DNA of 35,810 bases from Treponema sp. Lineage in GTDB: Bacteria > Spirochaetota > Spirochaetia > Treponematales > Treponemataceae. The DNA is taken from positions 1-35,810 of the forward strand of contig JAILFZ010000075.1 of NCBI GenBank assembly GCA_024697295.1. Direction: 5' to 3'. Each line of letters begins with the position of its first letter. The stretch's first letter is position 1. The notes under the pieces are model-generated. The model had not been told where the DNA came from. It was given only the letters and a program-made list of their open reading frames with translations, and ran no database searches. Shown here one piece after another: positions 1 through 9,003 of this stretch. A program made the position numbers and the translations under genes.

Positions 1-1133
1 GTTTCAAATCCGTTCTGTGCAAATTCATTTTTAAGGGCTGTGATGCTGTCTTTGATTGCTTCATATGCTTCTTTTGAATGAACTGTAATCTGTCCCGAAA
101 TAACCTTGTCAGAAAGTGAAAGATTGATTTTTACGTTTCCGAGTTTTTCCGGGTGAAGAACGAGATTGATGCTTCCCTGGTTGTTGTCGCGTAAAACAAT
201 TGAACCGGCTTTTACAAATTCCGGAGCATTATCGATTACGGCATTTGACAGCATTGCCTGGAAAGTTGAACCGTTTGCAGAAGCGCTCTGCTGATTTGAA
301 GAAGTAATATTCTGTTCAGCGGCTTTTGAAAGGTCCATGGTCATTTGAATTGAATTTTTGCTTTCCTGCTTATAAGAAAGTTCCAATTCATTTCTCTGCC
401 TGCTTTTATGAACTACCTGATCCGGATTTTTTGCTTCTGATTTTACAGTCCTTAAATCCGAAACTTCGAAACGACTAAGTTTTTTGTCCTTTTTTGCCAG
501 CTTTGAAAAACTTTCTTTATCTTCAGAAAGTTCGTGTTGAGCAAATTTTATCTGGACACCATTTTTCTCTGCGTTTTCAAGAAATTCCTTTGGAGAAGTT
601 ACAGAAAAATTCTGAGCCTTGGTTAAAAGCTCTTCTTCGCTTTCAAGCCCCGGAACAAATTCCTGAGCGTCTTCAATCAAAGCAGCAAGTTCATCGTCAA
701 TTTTATTGTCGGATGAATTCTTGCCTTCTACTTCAAAAAGCCACTTAAGATTGTTCGGAACTACAAGCCTGTCATTTTTTGTTTCGACAACAAGCTGGCG
801 TTCGTCTTCCGAAAGTTCATTTTTATTGTTCTGAATTGCGCGCTGTTCAATCTTTTGCTTTACAGCAAGTTCTGGAGAGGCAATAACTTTTTCTTCCGGT
901 TCATTCTTCTGATTTTCTTCTGGAGTTTCTTTTGCAACGTCTTTTTTTACATCTGCTTTTTCTTTTACTGCAGGTTTTTCTTCCTTTTGTGGAACTTCTG
1001 CAAGTTTATCTTCTTTTTCCTGCAATGAACGCAACTCGTCCATAAAACGGGTATCGCCCGTTTTCAGGTCCTGAGGAGAAACTTGTACTGTTTGAATCTG
1101 CGGTAAAAGCTGCTCGATTTGAACGGCTTGCAT
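1..1133 (-). CDS. fliK: Flagellar hook-length control protein FliK (3' end cut by window edge)
   Basis: This is the first 377 codons of a gene that continues past the left edge with no stop. FliK measures the flagellar hook and switches export from hook to filament subunits; it acts at and through the flagellar export apparatus. The N-terminal half is low-complexity and rich in Glu, Lys and Gln, as in FliK proteins. The visible C-terminal part (about residues 300-377) contains LVLHPEKLGNVKINLSL followed by GQITV, the typical conserved FliK C-terminal pattern. The ATG at 1131-1133 follows a GGAGGT ribosome site at 1141-1146 with 7 bases between. It lies 55 bases after flbB, so the two are probably co-transcribed. 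In treponemes this gene (called tap1 in some species) heads the hook operon, so flgD and flgE are expected beyond the edge; that is inference. Confidence 0.85.
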   Translation of the reverse strand, partial: MQAVQIEQLLPQIQTVQVSPQDLKTGDTRFMDELRSLQEKEDKLAEVPQKEEKPAVKEKADVKKDVAKETPEENQKNEPEEKVIASPELAVKQKIEQRAIQNNKNELSEDERQLVVETKNDRLVVPNNLKWLFEVEGKNSSDNKIDDELAALIEDAQEFVPGLESEEELLTKAQNFSVTSPKEFLENAEKNGVQIKFAQHELSEDKESFSKLAKKDKKLSRFEVSDLRTVKSEAKNPDQVVHKSRQRNELELSYKQESKNSIQMTMDLSKAAEQNITSSNQQSASANGSTFQAMLSNAVIDNAPEFVKAGSIVLRDNNQGSINLVLHPEKLGNVKINLSLSDKVISGQITVHSKEAYEAIKDSITALKNEFAQNGFE

Positions 1134-1188
1134 CGGCACGACCTCCAATGTATAAATCGAAGATTTCGGCCGATTTCAGGGATGCCGC

Positions 1189-1818
1189 TTAGTCTAAAGA
1201 CTCAGGCTTGCTTGCCATTTTTCGCTGGATAACTGCGGCTCGTTCAGCAGGCATATTCATAAGCCAAACCGAAGTCATTGACGTAGTTCTTGCAGCGGCA
1301 GCCAGAGCATCTGTTTTGCGGAAGATGTCAATTACATCCTGATCATCCATTCCCATCAGCTGTTCGACGGCTGTTTTTGGCGGCATACTTGTCAAATAGG
1401 TCGAAATTTGTTCGATGTTAACATTTCTATCATCGTACTTTTTGACCTCATTGTTGAATGTTTTTTCTCTTTCTTCCTGACTTTTTTGTCTGTCTTCCAG
1501 TTCTTTGGCTACAGCTTCGTTTGCACTTTCAGTTCTGGAGATGTCCTGTTCCCTTTTATCGAGTTCCTGTTTGCGGATTTCCAGGGCTTCGAGACGCTTT
1601 GCGAGGCGGTCGCTGTCAAGGTCCGCTTCAAGAGGTTTTGTTGAAGTTGCAGTTGTAGAAGTCTGGGTCTGCTTTCCCAAAAGTTTATAAACCGGCGCAA
1701 AAACAGACTTTGCCTGTATTATGCCGAGATAGTCGAACCACAAAAGTCCGCCCAAAATGATAATTGCGATTAATAAAAGTAAGACTATAGATTTTCCTAA
1801 TCCGTTTCCTCTAGCCAT
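1189..1818 (-). CDS. flbB: FlbB / MotE-like periplasmic flagellar collar protein
   Basis: The product is a 209-residue membrane-anchored protein. One transmembrane helix lies at about residues 6-28, followed by a charged coiled coil (about 60-125, many KRLEALE-like heptads) and a C-terminal MgtE-N-like helical domain containing MPPKTAVEQLMGMDDQDVIDI. That order matches FlbB of spirochaetes, which in Borrelia forms the base of the periplasmic collar of the flagellar motor. I chose the ATG at 1818: a GTG three codons upstream lies within the ribosome site GAGGTG itself, so it cannot be the start. Neighbouring fliK downstream supports a flagellar role. The gene immediately upstream is a peptidase rather than fliJ, so this flagellar segment starts here; a candidate promoter lies at 1855-1883. 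Confidence 0.85.
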   Translation of the reverse strand: MARGNGLGKSIVLLLLIAIIILGGLLWFDYLGIIQAKSVFAPVYKLLGKQTQTSTTATSTKPLEADLDSDRLAKRLEALEIRKQELDKREQDISRTESANEAVAKELEDRQKSQEEREKTFNNEVKKYDDRNVNIEQISTYLTSMPPKTAVEQLMGMDDQDVIDIFRKTDALAAAARTTSMTSVWLMNMPAERAAVIQRKMASKPESLD

Positions 1819-1854
1819 TTTCCCCACCTCAAAGAAAACTCAAAACAATATTTT

Positions 1855-1883
1855 ATTTTACACCATTTTTTTCTACCAGGCAA
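1855..1883 (-). promoter_or_regulatory. Candidate sigma-70 promoter for flbB-fliK
   Basis: On the minus strand TTGCCT (1878-1883) and TAAAAT (1855-1860) are separated by 17 bases. The -35 box overlaps the end of the upstream peptidase gene. The predicted leader to the flbB ATG is about 30 bases and contains its ribosome site. It is supported only by motif match; read-through from the peptidase gene is the alternative. Confidence 0.4.
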
Positions 1884-4773
1884 GGTTTAAGTTAATTCCC
1901 CAGTCCCATTTTTCTTTGTTCAGGCCGTTAAAGTGGTACAAAATTGATGCGGCAAGTCCAAAGTTGCATTCACTTGAAGCAAGAAAGCCTGTATTTGGCG
2001 CCAGTGTCAGTTCAACAGTAAAAGCAAGCGTATCTTTATAATCTTCTTTCTTTAAGCCTCTGGCAATCGAATCAACTTTTTGAATATCAAAATTATCAGA
2101 GTTTTTATATTTTATTTGTCCGCTGTAACTGGTCATGAACGACAGCCGCTGCGCAAAAAGAGAGACCGCAGGAATTCCCTTATGAATTTCTTTATTGAAC
2201 AAAACTGCCGTTGCTGAGCCTTCGGCAAAATAGTCCATCTTAGGAAAGAGTGTCGCACTCAAAGAAAGCGGTACAAAACCCGGAAGCCTGATTGCAAGCG
2301 TTGCGCCCGCATTAAACTGCTCGTCCTTTTGAATTCTGTAGTCGTTATCTTTTGAGGCCCCCCAGACAAAAGGAGTAAGCTTAAAACCTGAATACTGGTA
2401 ATAACCCGGCGCAACCTTATGAACATTACTGTAAGTCAAAAGAGCCTTTGCCTGTGCATAATAACCTTTTGCATCCTTTGTCCTGCCGCTTTTTTCTTCG
2501 TCTTTATCAACGTATTCGCGGCCGTAAAGGCCGATAGCGCCCAGCCCCGCACTGATTGAACTTACATATCCATGATACAGGACAGCTGCCGTATCAACGG
2601 TTCCTGAGGCCTGCATAAAGCCTTTTTTATCAAAAACTACCGTTGCCTGTTCTACAAAACTCAATGAATCGTGTCCACTCTGCATCTGTTCTGAAAAGCC
2701 GCCCTGAAGTGTTGCAATGTCAAAGGCGCCGCTGACAGTTGTAATTTTATCTCCCCACGGATTTGAAGTGATAAAACTTGCCCCATAAGAAGGTGCCGCA
2801 TCTACATCAAAATCAAAGTCATAGATATTGATGCTGCCCCACGGCAAAATAACTCCGTTTTTTGCATAGCTCAGGGGTTTATAAGCTTCTGCTTCAGGGA
2901 GAATTTTGGTTTCTGCCTGATTCCCGTTTTCTGCTTGCCCGGCAGGTTCTTCTTTTGTAAGGAATGCAGAAGTTTCTACAGAAGGTCCGCCATTTTCGCC
3001 GTAAATCAGTGTTTCTGACAGGCCAGGCACAAATTCAATTTGAATATCGTTTATATCCAGCTCATAAAGCACATCGAATTCATAATGCTCGCCGTAGAAG
3101 GCAAGTTTTTCACAACCGGCGCCCCTGATTACAGCCGGCTCCTGAATACTGCCGTCGTAATCCTCACTTCCAAGAGCAAAGAGGTTTCCGTTCAAAAAGC
3201 CCGCCCTGCCGAACATTTTTCCGCTCCTGCCGATTCTTGCATAGCCGAACGAATATAAATTCTGTCCGTCTTTTTGTCCAAGATATTTGAGGGAACGCAT
3301 ATTAAGCGGATATTCATCGTCAGGAACAAAAATATTGGTTACGGATTTTGAAGATTCATCATATTCTGAAATTGACCAGCGCAGACCTTTTTTACTTATA
3401 TAAGACAGGTTTCCTTCGCGGCAGGTCAAACTGAACGGGATTTCGTCAGTTTTGAGCACTAATTTTTTATCAAATTTTACTTCAGAGCCTTTTAATTCAA
3501 CCGTATAAAAACAAATTGAATAAGGATTTTCTGCAACCTTTACCGCGGCAATTTTTACGCTGTTTTCACCGGCGTCTAAAATTACACCGTCGCGCAGGGA
3601 CTCATTTGCAATATTTATTTTTTTGCCTTTTTTAATGTCAAACAAAGTAAGTTCTGCCCGGGTGCTGGACTTTGAAACAAGACGGCTGATTAAAACATAG
3701 CGTCCGTCAGCACTTAAACTCAACTTTGAGACATTGCGTACTGCCATAATCTTTTTTGGCTTTGTGTATTTAAGGGACTGAGCGTCCCATTCAGATTTTT
3801 TAAGGCTTGCAGACTTTGTGTCCATAAAAACAATTGTATTTTTGTCTTTTGAAACTTCCAGATTTGAATACAAAGTTTTTTTCTGTTTGCTGAATAAATA
3901 ATCTTTTTGAGAAAGCGGTTTTATTTGAGGCGGATCCAACTGTTCATAAAACTCGTTCCAGACATCGGTCAAGTTTCTGCCATATGTTTTTTTAAAAACT
4001 CCGGCACAAAAAGTCAGGCTCAAAGAGCGTCCTGCCGTATACCAGAATTCTGCATATTTTGAAAAACCGTAGGTGTCCTGCAGGTATTTTGCAAATAAGC
4101 CGCCCCAGATGTAAGCGTCAGTTCCGCCCGGATAAGTATCACGTGCACCTGTAACGTCACGCCAGGATGGTTTTACACCGTCAATTTTTGCCTGATAAAC
4201 AATCTGTGTTGAATAAGGGTCATTCATTCGGCCCCCGCGAACACTGTCATGGCGTTCGAGCCCTTCTGTAGAAACAGTAGCGCCTTCAAACCAGAATGTG
4301 GTCAAAGTCAGTTGAGACGGGGTAAAGGCATCTGCAAAAAAAGACATTGCCTTAAAAAAGCCCGCCTTGATATTCATTGTTACCGCGTGTGTCAATTCGT
4401 GATAAAAAATTGTTTCAAGCGTTTTCTGGTTATTATTGATTCCTTCCGTAACGGCGGTGTCAAACAGAACAATCCGGTTATAGGGTACAAGGGCAAAGTA
4501 CGCGTTAATTTGTTCGACCCGTTTGGTAATGGTTACGGGAAAGCGCTGGTAAGGCTCGGTTTCAAAAAGCCTGCAGATTTCAAGATAGTACGAGTCACAG
4601 ACCGCTTCAATTTTTCTGGCGGCCTGTTCACACTCTTCCGGAAAGATAATGTCAAAATACTCAGTTTTATAGACTTTTAAGCCGCCCTTTGTTCCGGCCA
4701 GGACTCCCCCGTAAGAAAAAAGATTTACTGTAAAAATGAATGAAAAACTAAAAATCAAAAAAAATCTTTTCAT
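1873..4773 (-). CDS. Large exported HExxH metallopeptidase (peptidase MA-like, gluzincin)
   Basis: The product has 966 residues. A signal peptide (residues 1-20, MKRFF then a hydrophobic run) directs export. The zinc motif HELTH is at 125-129, and WFEGA at 161-165 supplies the likely third ligand Glu163, the spacing of the gluzincin / peptidase MA group. A middle region (about 300-620) with repeated beta-strand segments resembles a propeller of the TolB type. A Glu/Ala-rich linker follows, and the last 300 residues are rich in alternating aromatic and polar strands and end in Trp, which would suit an outer-membrane barrel. The propeller and barrel are inference. I start at 4773 rather than 4824, because the upstream codons overlap the hexokinase stop; the gap to hexokinase is 17 bases. 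Substrate is unknown. Confidence 0.75.
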   Translation of the reverse strand: MKRFFLIFSFSFIFTVNLFSYGGVLAGTKGGLKVYKTEYFDIIFPEECEQAARKIEAVCDSYYLEICRLFETEPYQRFPVTITKRVEQINAYFALVPYNRIVLFDTAVTEGINNNQKTLETIFYHELTHAVTMNIKAGFFKAMSFFADAFTPSQLTLTTFWFEGATVSTEGLERHDSVRGGRMNDPYSTQIVYQAKIDGVKPSWRDVTGARDTYPGGTDAYIWGGLFAKYLQDTYGFSKYAEFWYTAGRSLSLTFCAGVFKKTYGRNLTDVWNEFYEQLDPPQIKPLSQKDYLFSKQKKTLYSNLEVSKDKNTIVFMDTKSASLKKSEWDAQSLKYTKPKKIMAVRNVSKLSLSADGRYVLISRLVSKSSTRAELTLFDIKKGKKINIANESLRDGVILDAGENSVKIAAVKVAENPYSICFYTVELKGSEVKFDKKLVLKTDEIPFSLTCREGNLSYISKKGLRWSISEYDESSKSVTNIFVPDDEYPLNMRSLKYLGQKDGQNLYSFGYARIGRSGKMFGRAGFLNGNLFALGSEDYDGSIQEPAVIRGAGCEKLAFYGEHYEFDVLYELDINDIQIEFVPGLSETLIYGENGGPSVETSAFLTKEEPAGQAENGNQAETKILPEAEAYKPLSYAKNGVILPWGSINIYDFDFDVDAAPSYGASFITSNPWGDKITTVSGAFDIATLQGGFSEQMQSGHDSLSFVEQATVVFDKKGFMQASGTVDTAAVLYHGYVSSISAGLGAIGLYGREYVDKDEEKSGRTKDAKGYYAQAKALLTYSNVHKVAPGYYQYSGFKLTPFVWGASKDNDYRIQKDEQFNAGATLAIRLPGFVPLSLSATLFPKMDYFAEGSATAVLFNKEIHKGIPAVSLFAQRLSFMTSYSGQIKYKNSDNFDIQKVDSIARGLKKEDYKDTLAFTVELTLAPNTGFLASSECNFGLAASILYHFNGLNKEKWDWGINLNLAW

Positions 4774-4790
4774 AAAACACCCTGGATTAA

Positions 4791-6056
4791 TCAAACAAGT
4801 CCTGCAACGGCGGTTCCGATACAAATGTCGTCGTCCATTTTCATTAATTCATATTTTAATCCGTTTTGAACTGTTTTACTCTGATTCAAATTGAATTCAA
4901 TCCGTTCTTTTAATGCATGCATCCTGTAAAAAGTTGAACCGTTACACAAAACGCACACACCTGCGCCCGTATTTTCTAAGCCGCCCTGTGCGGTCAAAAT
5001 CAGGCTTGATTCAATAATGGAAGCGGCAATCTTTGCGCACCTGTCAACAAAAGCGTCCATAATTGCAAAGAGGGTCTTTTTGTCACTTTCTTCCTTAACA
5101 AAATCAAACAGGCTTTTTTGTCCTGAAAGATAATTGTTCACTTCGATTGTGCTGAGTGCCTTTATCTTTAAAATTGACTGCGATGCACTCGTACTAAAAA
5201 GGCCTTCCTTACAGGCAGCGTAAAGGGCTTTGAGAACCACCCCGCCCATATACGCGCCAGAGCAGCATTTTTCGAGCGGATACTGTCCGGGGTTTTCTGT
5301 AGTCTTATCAAATTCAATGTCAAAATCACTTAAAGGAACGCTCACGGATTTTCCGATTTCTTCTACGATAATCTGCCGTTCAATTTTTAAGGCATCGTTT
5401 TTATAGACAATTGCCGCGTTAATTCCGGTTCCAAGGATAAAACCGATGTATGAGCCGTAGTTTTTCCGTACTGAACACGCACAGCCTGCAAGCAAAGCCG
5501 CAGCAGTGTCATTCAAAAGTTTGATTGATTCAATGTTTTTCCAGCCGCGGTTATTCAGCACTTCCAGCAAGTTTTTGCCTACGGGCTGTCCGAGAACAGC
5601 TTTTGCCCTGATTTCCTTGCTGAATGCGTTCGGAATTCCGTCACCGTCTTTAGTAATTTCCATTGCGTACGAAAAACAAAATCCGATTCTGCAGGCCTTG
5701 TCTTTCAGGTAATCAATATTGTCTGCAATCGCGTTAAAAAATTCGTCCTTTGAAAACTCTCTGTCCAGAGCCGGCATAAAGGTTTTTCTAAAATCACTTA
5801 CAGAAAATTTTCCATTTTCGCCGATAGTCACAAGGCATGAACGGAAGTTTGTTCCCCCCGCATCGATTACGATAATTTTTGTATTTGAAGGCATTTGTTC
5901 CGGGACGGTCAGCCAGGTTTTAAACATGTCAGGACCGCGCCCCTTGTCTTTTAAACTCTTATCCTGTGTAAAAGCGCCTGTCATTTCTTGTACAAGCCCG
6001 TCAGTAATCATCACACTTTTAAAATTATGTGATGCAAAAAACTCGTCTGTTTTCAT
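4791..6056 (-). CDS. hxk: Hexokinase (eukaryotic-type family)
   Basis: The enzyme phosphorylates glucose or other hexoses with ATP at the entry of glycolysis in the cytoplasm. At 421 residues it is about the size of a one-domain hexokinase. It shows the phosphate-1 segment VIDAGGTNFRSCLV, the catalytic NDT in KLLNDTAAALLAG, GFILGTGINAA, and a phosphate-binding GGLENTGAG near the end. This family, rather than bacterial glucokinase, is typical of spirochaetes. Two starts are possible. The ATG at 6056 sits 7 bases after a TGATATAAT box and has no Shine-Dalgarno sequence; the ATG at 6107 is in frame but also lacks a good ribosome site and would lie upstream of that box. I prefer 6056. The metallopeptidase follows after 17 bases, so they are likely one transcript. 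Confidence 0.9.
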   Translation of the reverse strand: MKTDEFFASHNFKSVMITDGLVQEMTGAFTQDKSLKDKGRGPDMFKTWLTVPEQMPSNTKIIVIDAGGTNFRSCLVTIGENGKFSVSDFRKTFMPALDREFSKDEFFNAIADNIDYLKDKACRIGFCFSYAMEITKDGDGIPNAFSKEIRAKAVLGQPVGKNLLEVLNNRGWKNIESIKLLNDTAAALLAGCACSVRKNYGSYIGFILGTGINAAIVYKNDALKIERQIIVEEIGKSVSVPLSDFDIEFDKTTENPGQYPLEKCCSGAYMGGVVLKALYAACKEGLFSTSASQSILKIKALSTIEVNNYLSGQKSLFDFVKEESDKKTLFAIMDAFVDRCAKIAASIIESSLILTAQGGLENTGAGVCVLCNGSTFYRMHALKERIEFNLNQSKTVQNGLKYELMKMDDDICIGTAVAGLV

Positions 6057-6063
6057 TGTTCTT

Positions 6064-6072
6064 ATTATATCA
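6064..6072 (-). promoter_or_regulatory. Extended -10 promoter of hexokinase, leaderless configuration
   Basis: Minus-strand TGATATAAT (extended -10, TG-N-TATAAT) ends 7 bases before the chosen ATG. Initiation about 7 bases after the box would put the first mRNA base at or next to the ATG. No good -35 box is visible, which is usual for extended -10 promoters. Confidence 0.55.
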
Positions 6073-6156
6073 TTTTTCTCCCGTATAAAAAGGTCTCTGA
6101 AAGACATACGCAGATTTTCCGTTTATAAAATGCTTTTTTAATTTTGTATTTTGAAC

Positions 6157-6162
6157 TATAAT
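6157..6162 (+). promoter_or_regulatory. -10 box of the uvrD helicase gene, near-leaderless
   Basis: A consensus TATAAT lies 9 bases before the ATG at 6172. The bases between (CTCATTCCT) contain no ribosome site. A T-rich tract lies at the -35 distance. It shares the divergent control region 6057-6171 with the hexokinase promoter. Confidence 0.5.
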
Positions 6163-6171
6163 CTCATTCCT

Positions 6172-8268
6172 ATGGCAGCAGATTTATCTGACTTAAAAAA
6201 TGAACTAAACCCTGAGCAGTACGAAGCGGTTATGACAACTGACGGCGCGATTCTGATTATCGCAGGAGCCGGCAGCGGTAAAACACGCGTAATCACTTTC
6301 CGTATCGCACACATGCTTAATGAAGGAATTCCACAAAGTCAGATTCTCGCACTTACCTTTACAAACAAGGCCGCCCGCGAAATGAGCGAACGAATCCGCG
6401 AACTTACCGGCAAAAAGCTTCCGTTTCTGACAATTTCTACCTTCCACGCATTCGGCGTAAAAGTTTTGAGGCAGGACATCTCAAAACTCGGCTGGAGGGA
6501 AAACTTTTCCATTTATGATGAAACGGACCGAAACGCCCTGATTAAAGAAACAGGCCGCGAACTGCATTATTCCCCGGAGCAGCTTGATATTTACCAGATT
6601 GGAATTTTAATCTCCGACATCAAGACAGGCCGCAAACAGTGGAACCACGAAAACGAAATTTACAGACAGCTCTACGAAGCTTATCAGGAAGGACTCAAAC
6701 TTTACAACGCAGTAGACTTTGATGACTTAATCGTTCTTCCGATAAAACTTTTCCGTGAATTTCCGGAAATTTTGCAGTCCTACAAAGACCGCTACAAATA
6801 CATCATGGTTGATGAATTCCAGGATACGAGCCACCAGCAGTATGAACTTATGCACCTTTTATCCGACAAAAACGTTGCTGTCGTTGGTGACGACGACCAG
6901 AGCATTTACAGCTGGCGGGGTGCCGATTACCAGAACATCATCAATTTTGAAAAAGATTTTCCTGATGTAAAAGAAATCCGCCTTGAGCAAAATTACCGTT
7001 CAACAGGAACAATTCTTGCGGCGGCAAACGGTGTAATCAGGCACAATACAAACAGAAAAGACAAAAAACTCTGGTCCGGCAACGGCGAAGGCAAGCCCAT
7101 CGAAGTCCAGATGAGTGACAACGAGACCGCCGAATCGGATTTTATCGTAGATACAATTTTGTCCCTTGCCGTAACCGAAAAACGAAAGTACGATGATTTC
7201 TGCGTTTTAATCCGTGCAAACACCCAGAGCCGGCCGATAGAAGAAGCCTTTTTACAGAAAAACGTTCCCTACGTTATGAGCGGCGGAACTTCGTTTTTCC
7301 AGCGCAAGGAAATCAAGGACATTATCAGTTATCTCCGCGTAATTGCAAACCACGATGACGACGTAAACCTCTTGCGCATAATAAACACTCCCCGCCGCGG
7401 AATCGGACGCAGTGCAATCGAAAAGCTCAACACGGTTTCAAGGAACCTTGGCTGTTCACTTTACGAAGCGATGAAGTCAATTCTTGAACTTGGAGACGAC
7501 AAGGCAGAAGACTTATTGAATTCGATGGATCAGACAGGCCTTACCGAATCTTTTGCCGATTTTGGAGAGGCAACAAAGGATTCCTTCAAAGAGTTTGTTT
7601 CAATAATCGAAGACAACAAAACCATGCTTGGCGGACACGGTCTTGCAAAAAAAGTCCGCGCAATGGTTGAACAGATCCGCTACTTTGATTATCTGCTTTC
7701 CGAAAATCCAAAATCCGAAAAAGCAGCCCGATTCAAGTATCTGAATGTTGAATCCCTGATTAATTCAATGGAAATGTGGGAAAACAACCCTGAAACCTCA
7801 GATCCTAATCTTTATAACTATTTGAACCGAATTACACTTCTCTCACGCGATGACATGGACGACGATGATGACAAGGGTAAGGTAAATTTAATGACGATTC
7901 ACGCGTCAAAAGGCCTTGAATTTCCCGTTGTGTTTATCGCCGGATGTGAAGAAGGGCTTATCCCGCACGGACGAGCCGTCGATGAAGGCGGTCAGCAGGC
8001 TGTTGAAGAAGAAAGACGTCTCTTTTATGTTGCAATTACACGGGCGCGGGACAAGCTTTATATTTCTGCCTGCCGCCAGCGACGCCGCATGCAGTCTGTA
8101 GTTGAATCCCAGACAAGCCGCTTCCTGGATGAAATTCCTGCCAACCTCGTCAAATACGCCGAACCCGAAAAAGAAGTGGATTTAAAAACTGCAGAAGACT
8201 TTTTTGCCCAGATGAAGAAAAGATTTCAGGCACCTATTGTTCCGGGCTTTACATACAAACCAAATTAA
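6172..8268 (+). CDS. uvrD: UvrD/PcrA-family ATP-dependent 3'-5' DNA helicase
   Basis: This superfamily 1A helicase unwinds DNA during repair and replication restart. The 698-residue product carries all the expected motifs in order: Q-motif region LNPEQYEAV, Walker A AGAGSGKT (31-38), VDEFQDTS (from 213), GDDDQSIYSWRGAD, NYRSTG, TIHASKGLEF with the downstream GCEEGLIPH, and EEERRLFYVAITRARDKLY. Length and motif set fit PcrA/UvrD/Rep; I cannot separate these three from sequence alone. I chose the ATG at 6172. A TTG at 6151 is in frame, but the TATAAT box at 6157-6162 would then lie inside the coding region. The gene is divergent from hexokinase. Confidence 0.92.
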   Translation: MAADLSDLKNELNPEQYEAVMTTDGAILIIAGAGSGKTRVITFRIAHMLNEGIPQSQILALTFTNKAAREMSERIRELTGKKLPFLTISTFHAFGVKVLRQDISKLGWRENFSIYDETDRNALIKETGRELHYSPEQLDIYQIGILISDIKTGRKQWNHENEIYRQLYEAYQEGLKLYNAVDFDDLIVLPIKLFREFPEILQSYKDRYKYIMVDEFQDTSHQQYELMHLLSDKNVAVVGDDDQSIYSWRGADYQNIINFEKDFPDVKEIRLEQNYRSTGTILAAANGVIRHNTNRKDKKLWSGNGEGKPIEVQMSDNETAESDFIVDTILSLAVTEKRKYDDFCVLIRANTQSRPIEEAFLQKNVPYVMSGGTSFFQRKEIKDIISYLRVIANHDDDVNLLRIINTPRRGIGRSAIEKLNTVSRNLGCSLYEAMKSILELGDDKAEDLLNSMDQTGLTESFADFGEATKDSFKEFVSIIEDNKTMLGGHGLAKKVRAMVEQIRYFDYLLSENPKSEKAARFKYLNVESLINSMEMWENNPETSDPNLYNYLNRITLLSRDDMDDDDDKGKVNLMTIHASKGLEFPVVFIAGCEEGLIPHGRAVDEGGQQAVEEERRLFYVAITRARDKLYISACRQRRRMQSVVESQTSRFLDEIPANLVKYAEPEKEVDLKTAEDFFAQMKKRFQAPIVPGFTYKPN

Positions 8269-8351
8269 ATAACGGTATTTTACAAAACTAAGACAGTATA
8301 AAAAGCGGTAAGGTGATTATACTAGAAATATCTCAAATGGAGGAGATAAAA

Positions 8352-8924
8352 ATGAAATTGAACAAAATCGTTTCAACACTCGCAGCAATTGCAACAGTTG
8401 CAATGTTTGCTTCTTGTGGTTCATCTGAAGCTCCTGCTGCATCTGAAGCAGCTGCAGCACCTGCAGCATCAGAAAAACCTGCAGTAGCTACAGAAGCACC
8501 AAAGTACACATTCTCTGGTGATGTTCTCAAGATCGAACTTGAAAACATGTACTATGATGAATTCCTCGTATTCGCTGATGCATCTGCATCTGGCGGTTGG
8601 GCTGGAAAACTTCTCGGACCAGATTCATTCGCAGAAGCTATCGTAACTTTCCCAGCTGGTACATATGAAGGTCTCGTTAACGAAGACGCTCCAGATGGAA
8701 ACCACGACGCATTCAACGTAGTAGTTGGTGACAAATACTATCGTACATTCCCTTCTGATCCACCAATCGGAACATATGAATTGACAACACGTACACCAAT
8801 GAAACTTGTTTTCGATGCAGAAACAACTGTATCTGTTAAGATCGTTCAGAACGACCCTAACAAACCAAACAAACCAGGTGAAAACGGAATGAAGATCGAC
8901 TTCATCCAGTTCACAAAGAAATAA
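8352..8924 (+). CDS. Abundant-looking lipoprotein with CBM-like beta-sandwich domain
   Basis: I do not recognise the family by name. The 190-residue product has a lipoprotein signal peptide ending FASC, with Cys22 as the lipidated residue, then an Ala/Pro/Ser/Glu linker (23-50) and a globular domain (51-190). That domain has many beta segments, a PAGTYEG turn and a final MKIDFIQF strand, a pattern seen in CBM6/35-like jelly rolls; that assignment is weak inference. The ATG at 8352 follows a strong GGAGGAG site; earlier in-frame starts lie upstream of the site. Codon choice is unusually uniform: all nine Asn codons are AAC and ten of eleven Phe codons are TTC, which points to high expression. 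The gene is monocistronic, closed by a terminator at 8943-8977. Confidence 0.75.
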   Translation: MKLNKIVSTLAAIATVAMFASCGSSEAPAASEAAAAPAASEKPAVATEAPKYTFSGDVLKIELENMYYDEFLVFADASASGGWAGKLLGPDSFAEAIVTFPAGTYEGLVNEDAPDGNHDAFNVVVGDKYYRTFPSDPPIGTYELTTRTPMKLVFDAETTVSVKIVQNDPNKPNKPGENGMKIDFIQFTKK

Positions 8925-8942
8925 TCTAGTTTGATTTGATTG

Positions 8943-8977
8943 ATACCCGATGGAGATTTCTATCGGGTATTTTTTTT
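8943..8977 (+). terminator. Rho-independent terminator after the lipoprotein
   Basis: ATACCCGAT (8943-8951) pairs perfectly with ATCGGGTAT (8962-8970) around a 10-base loop, followed by T bases at 8970-8977. It separates the lipoprotein from the uracil permease. Confidence 0.92.
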
Positions 8978-9003
8978 GAATAAATCTCCGGAGAATATAA
9001 AAA

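Noticed and set aside
494-748. Plus-strand 84-codon open frame
   Set aside because: It lies opposite fliK, whose minus-strand frame carries the family pattern; the plus frame has no ribosome site or recognisable domain.
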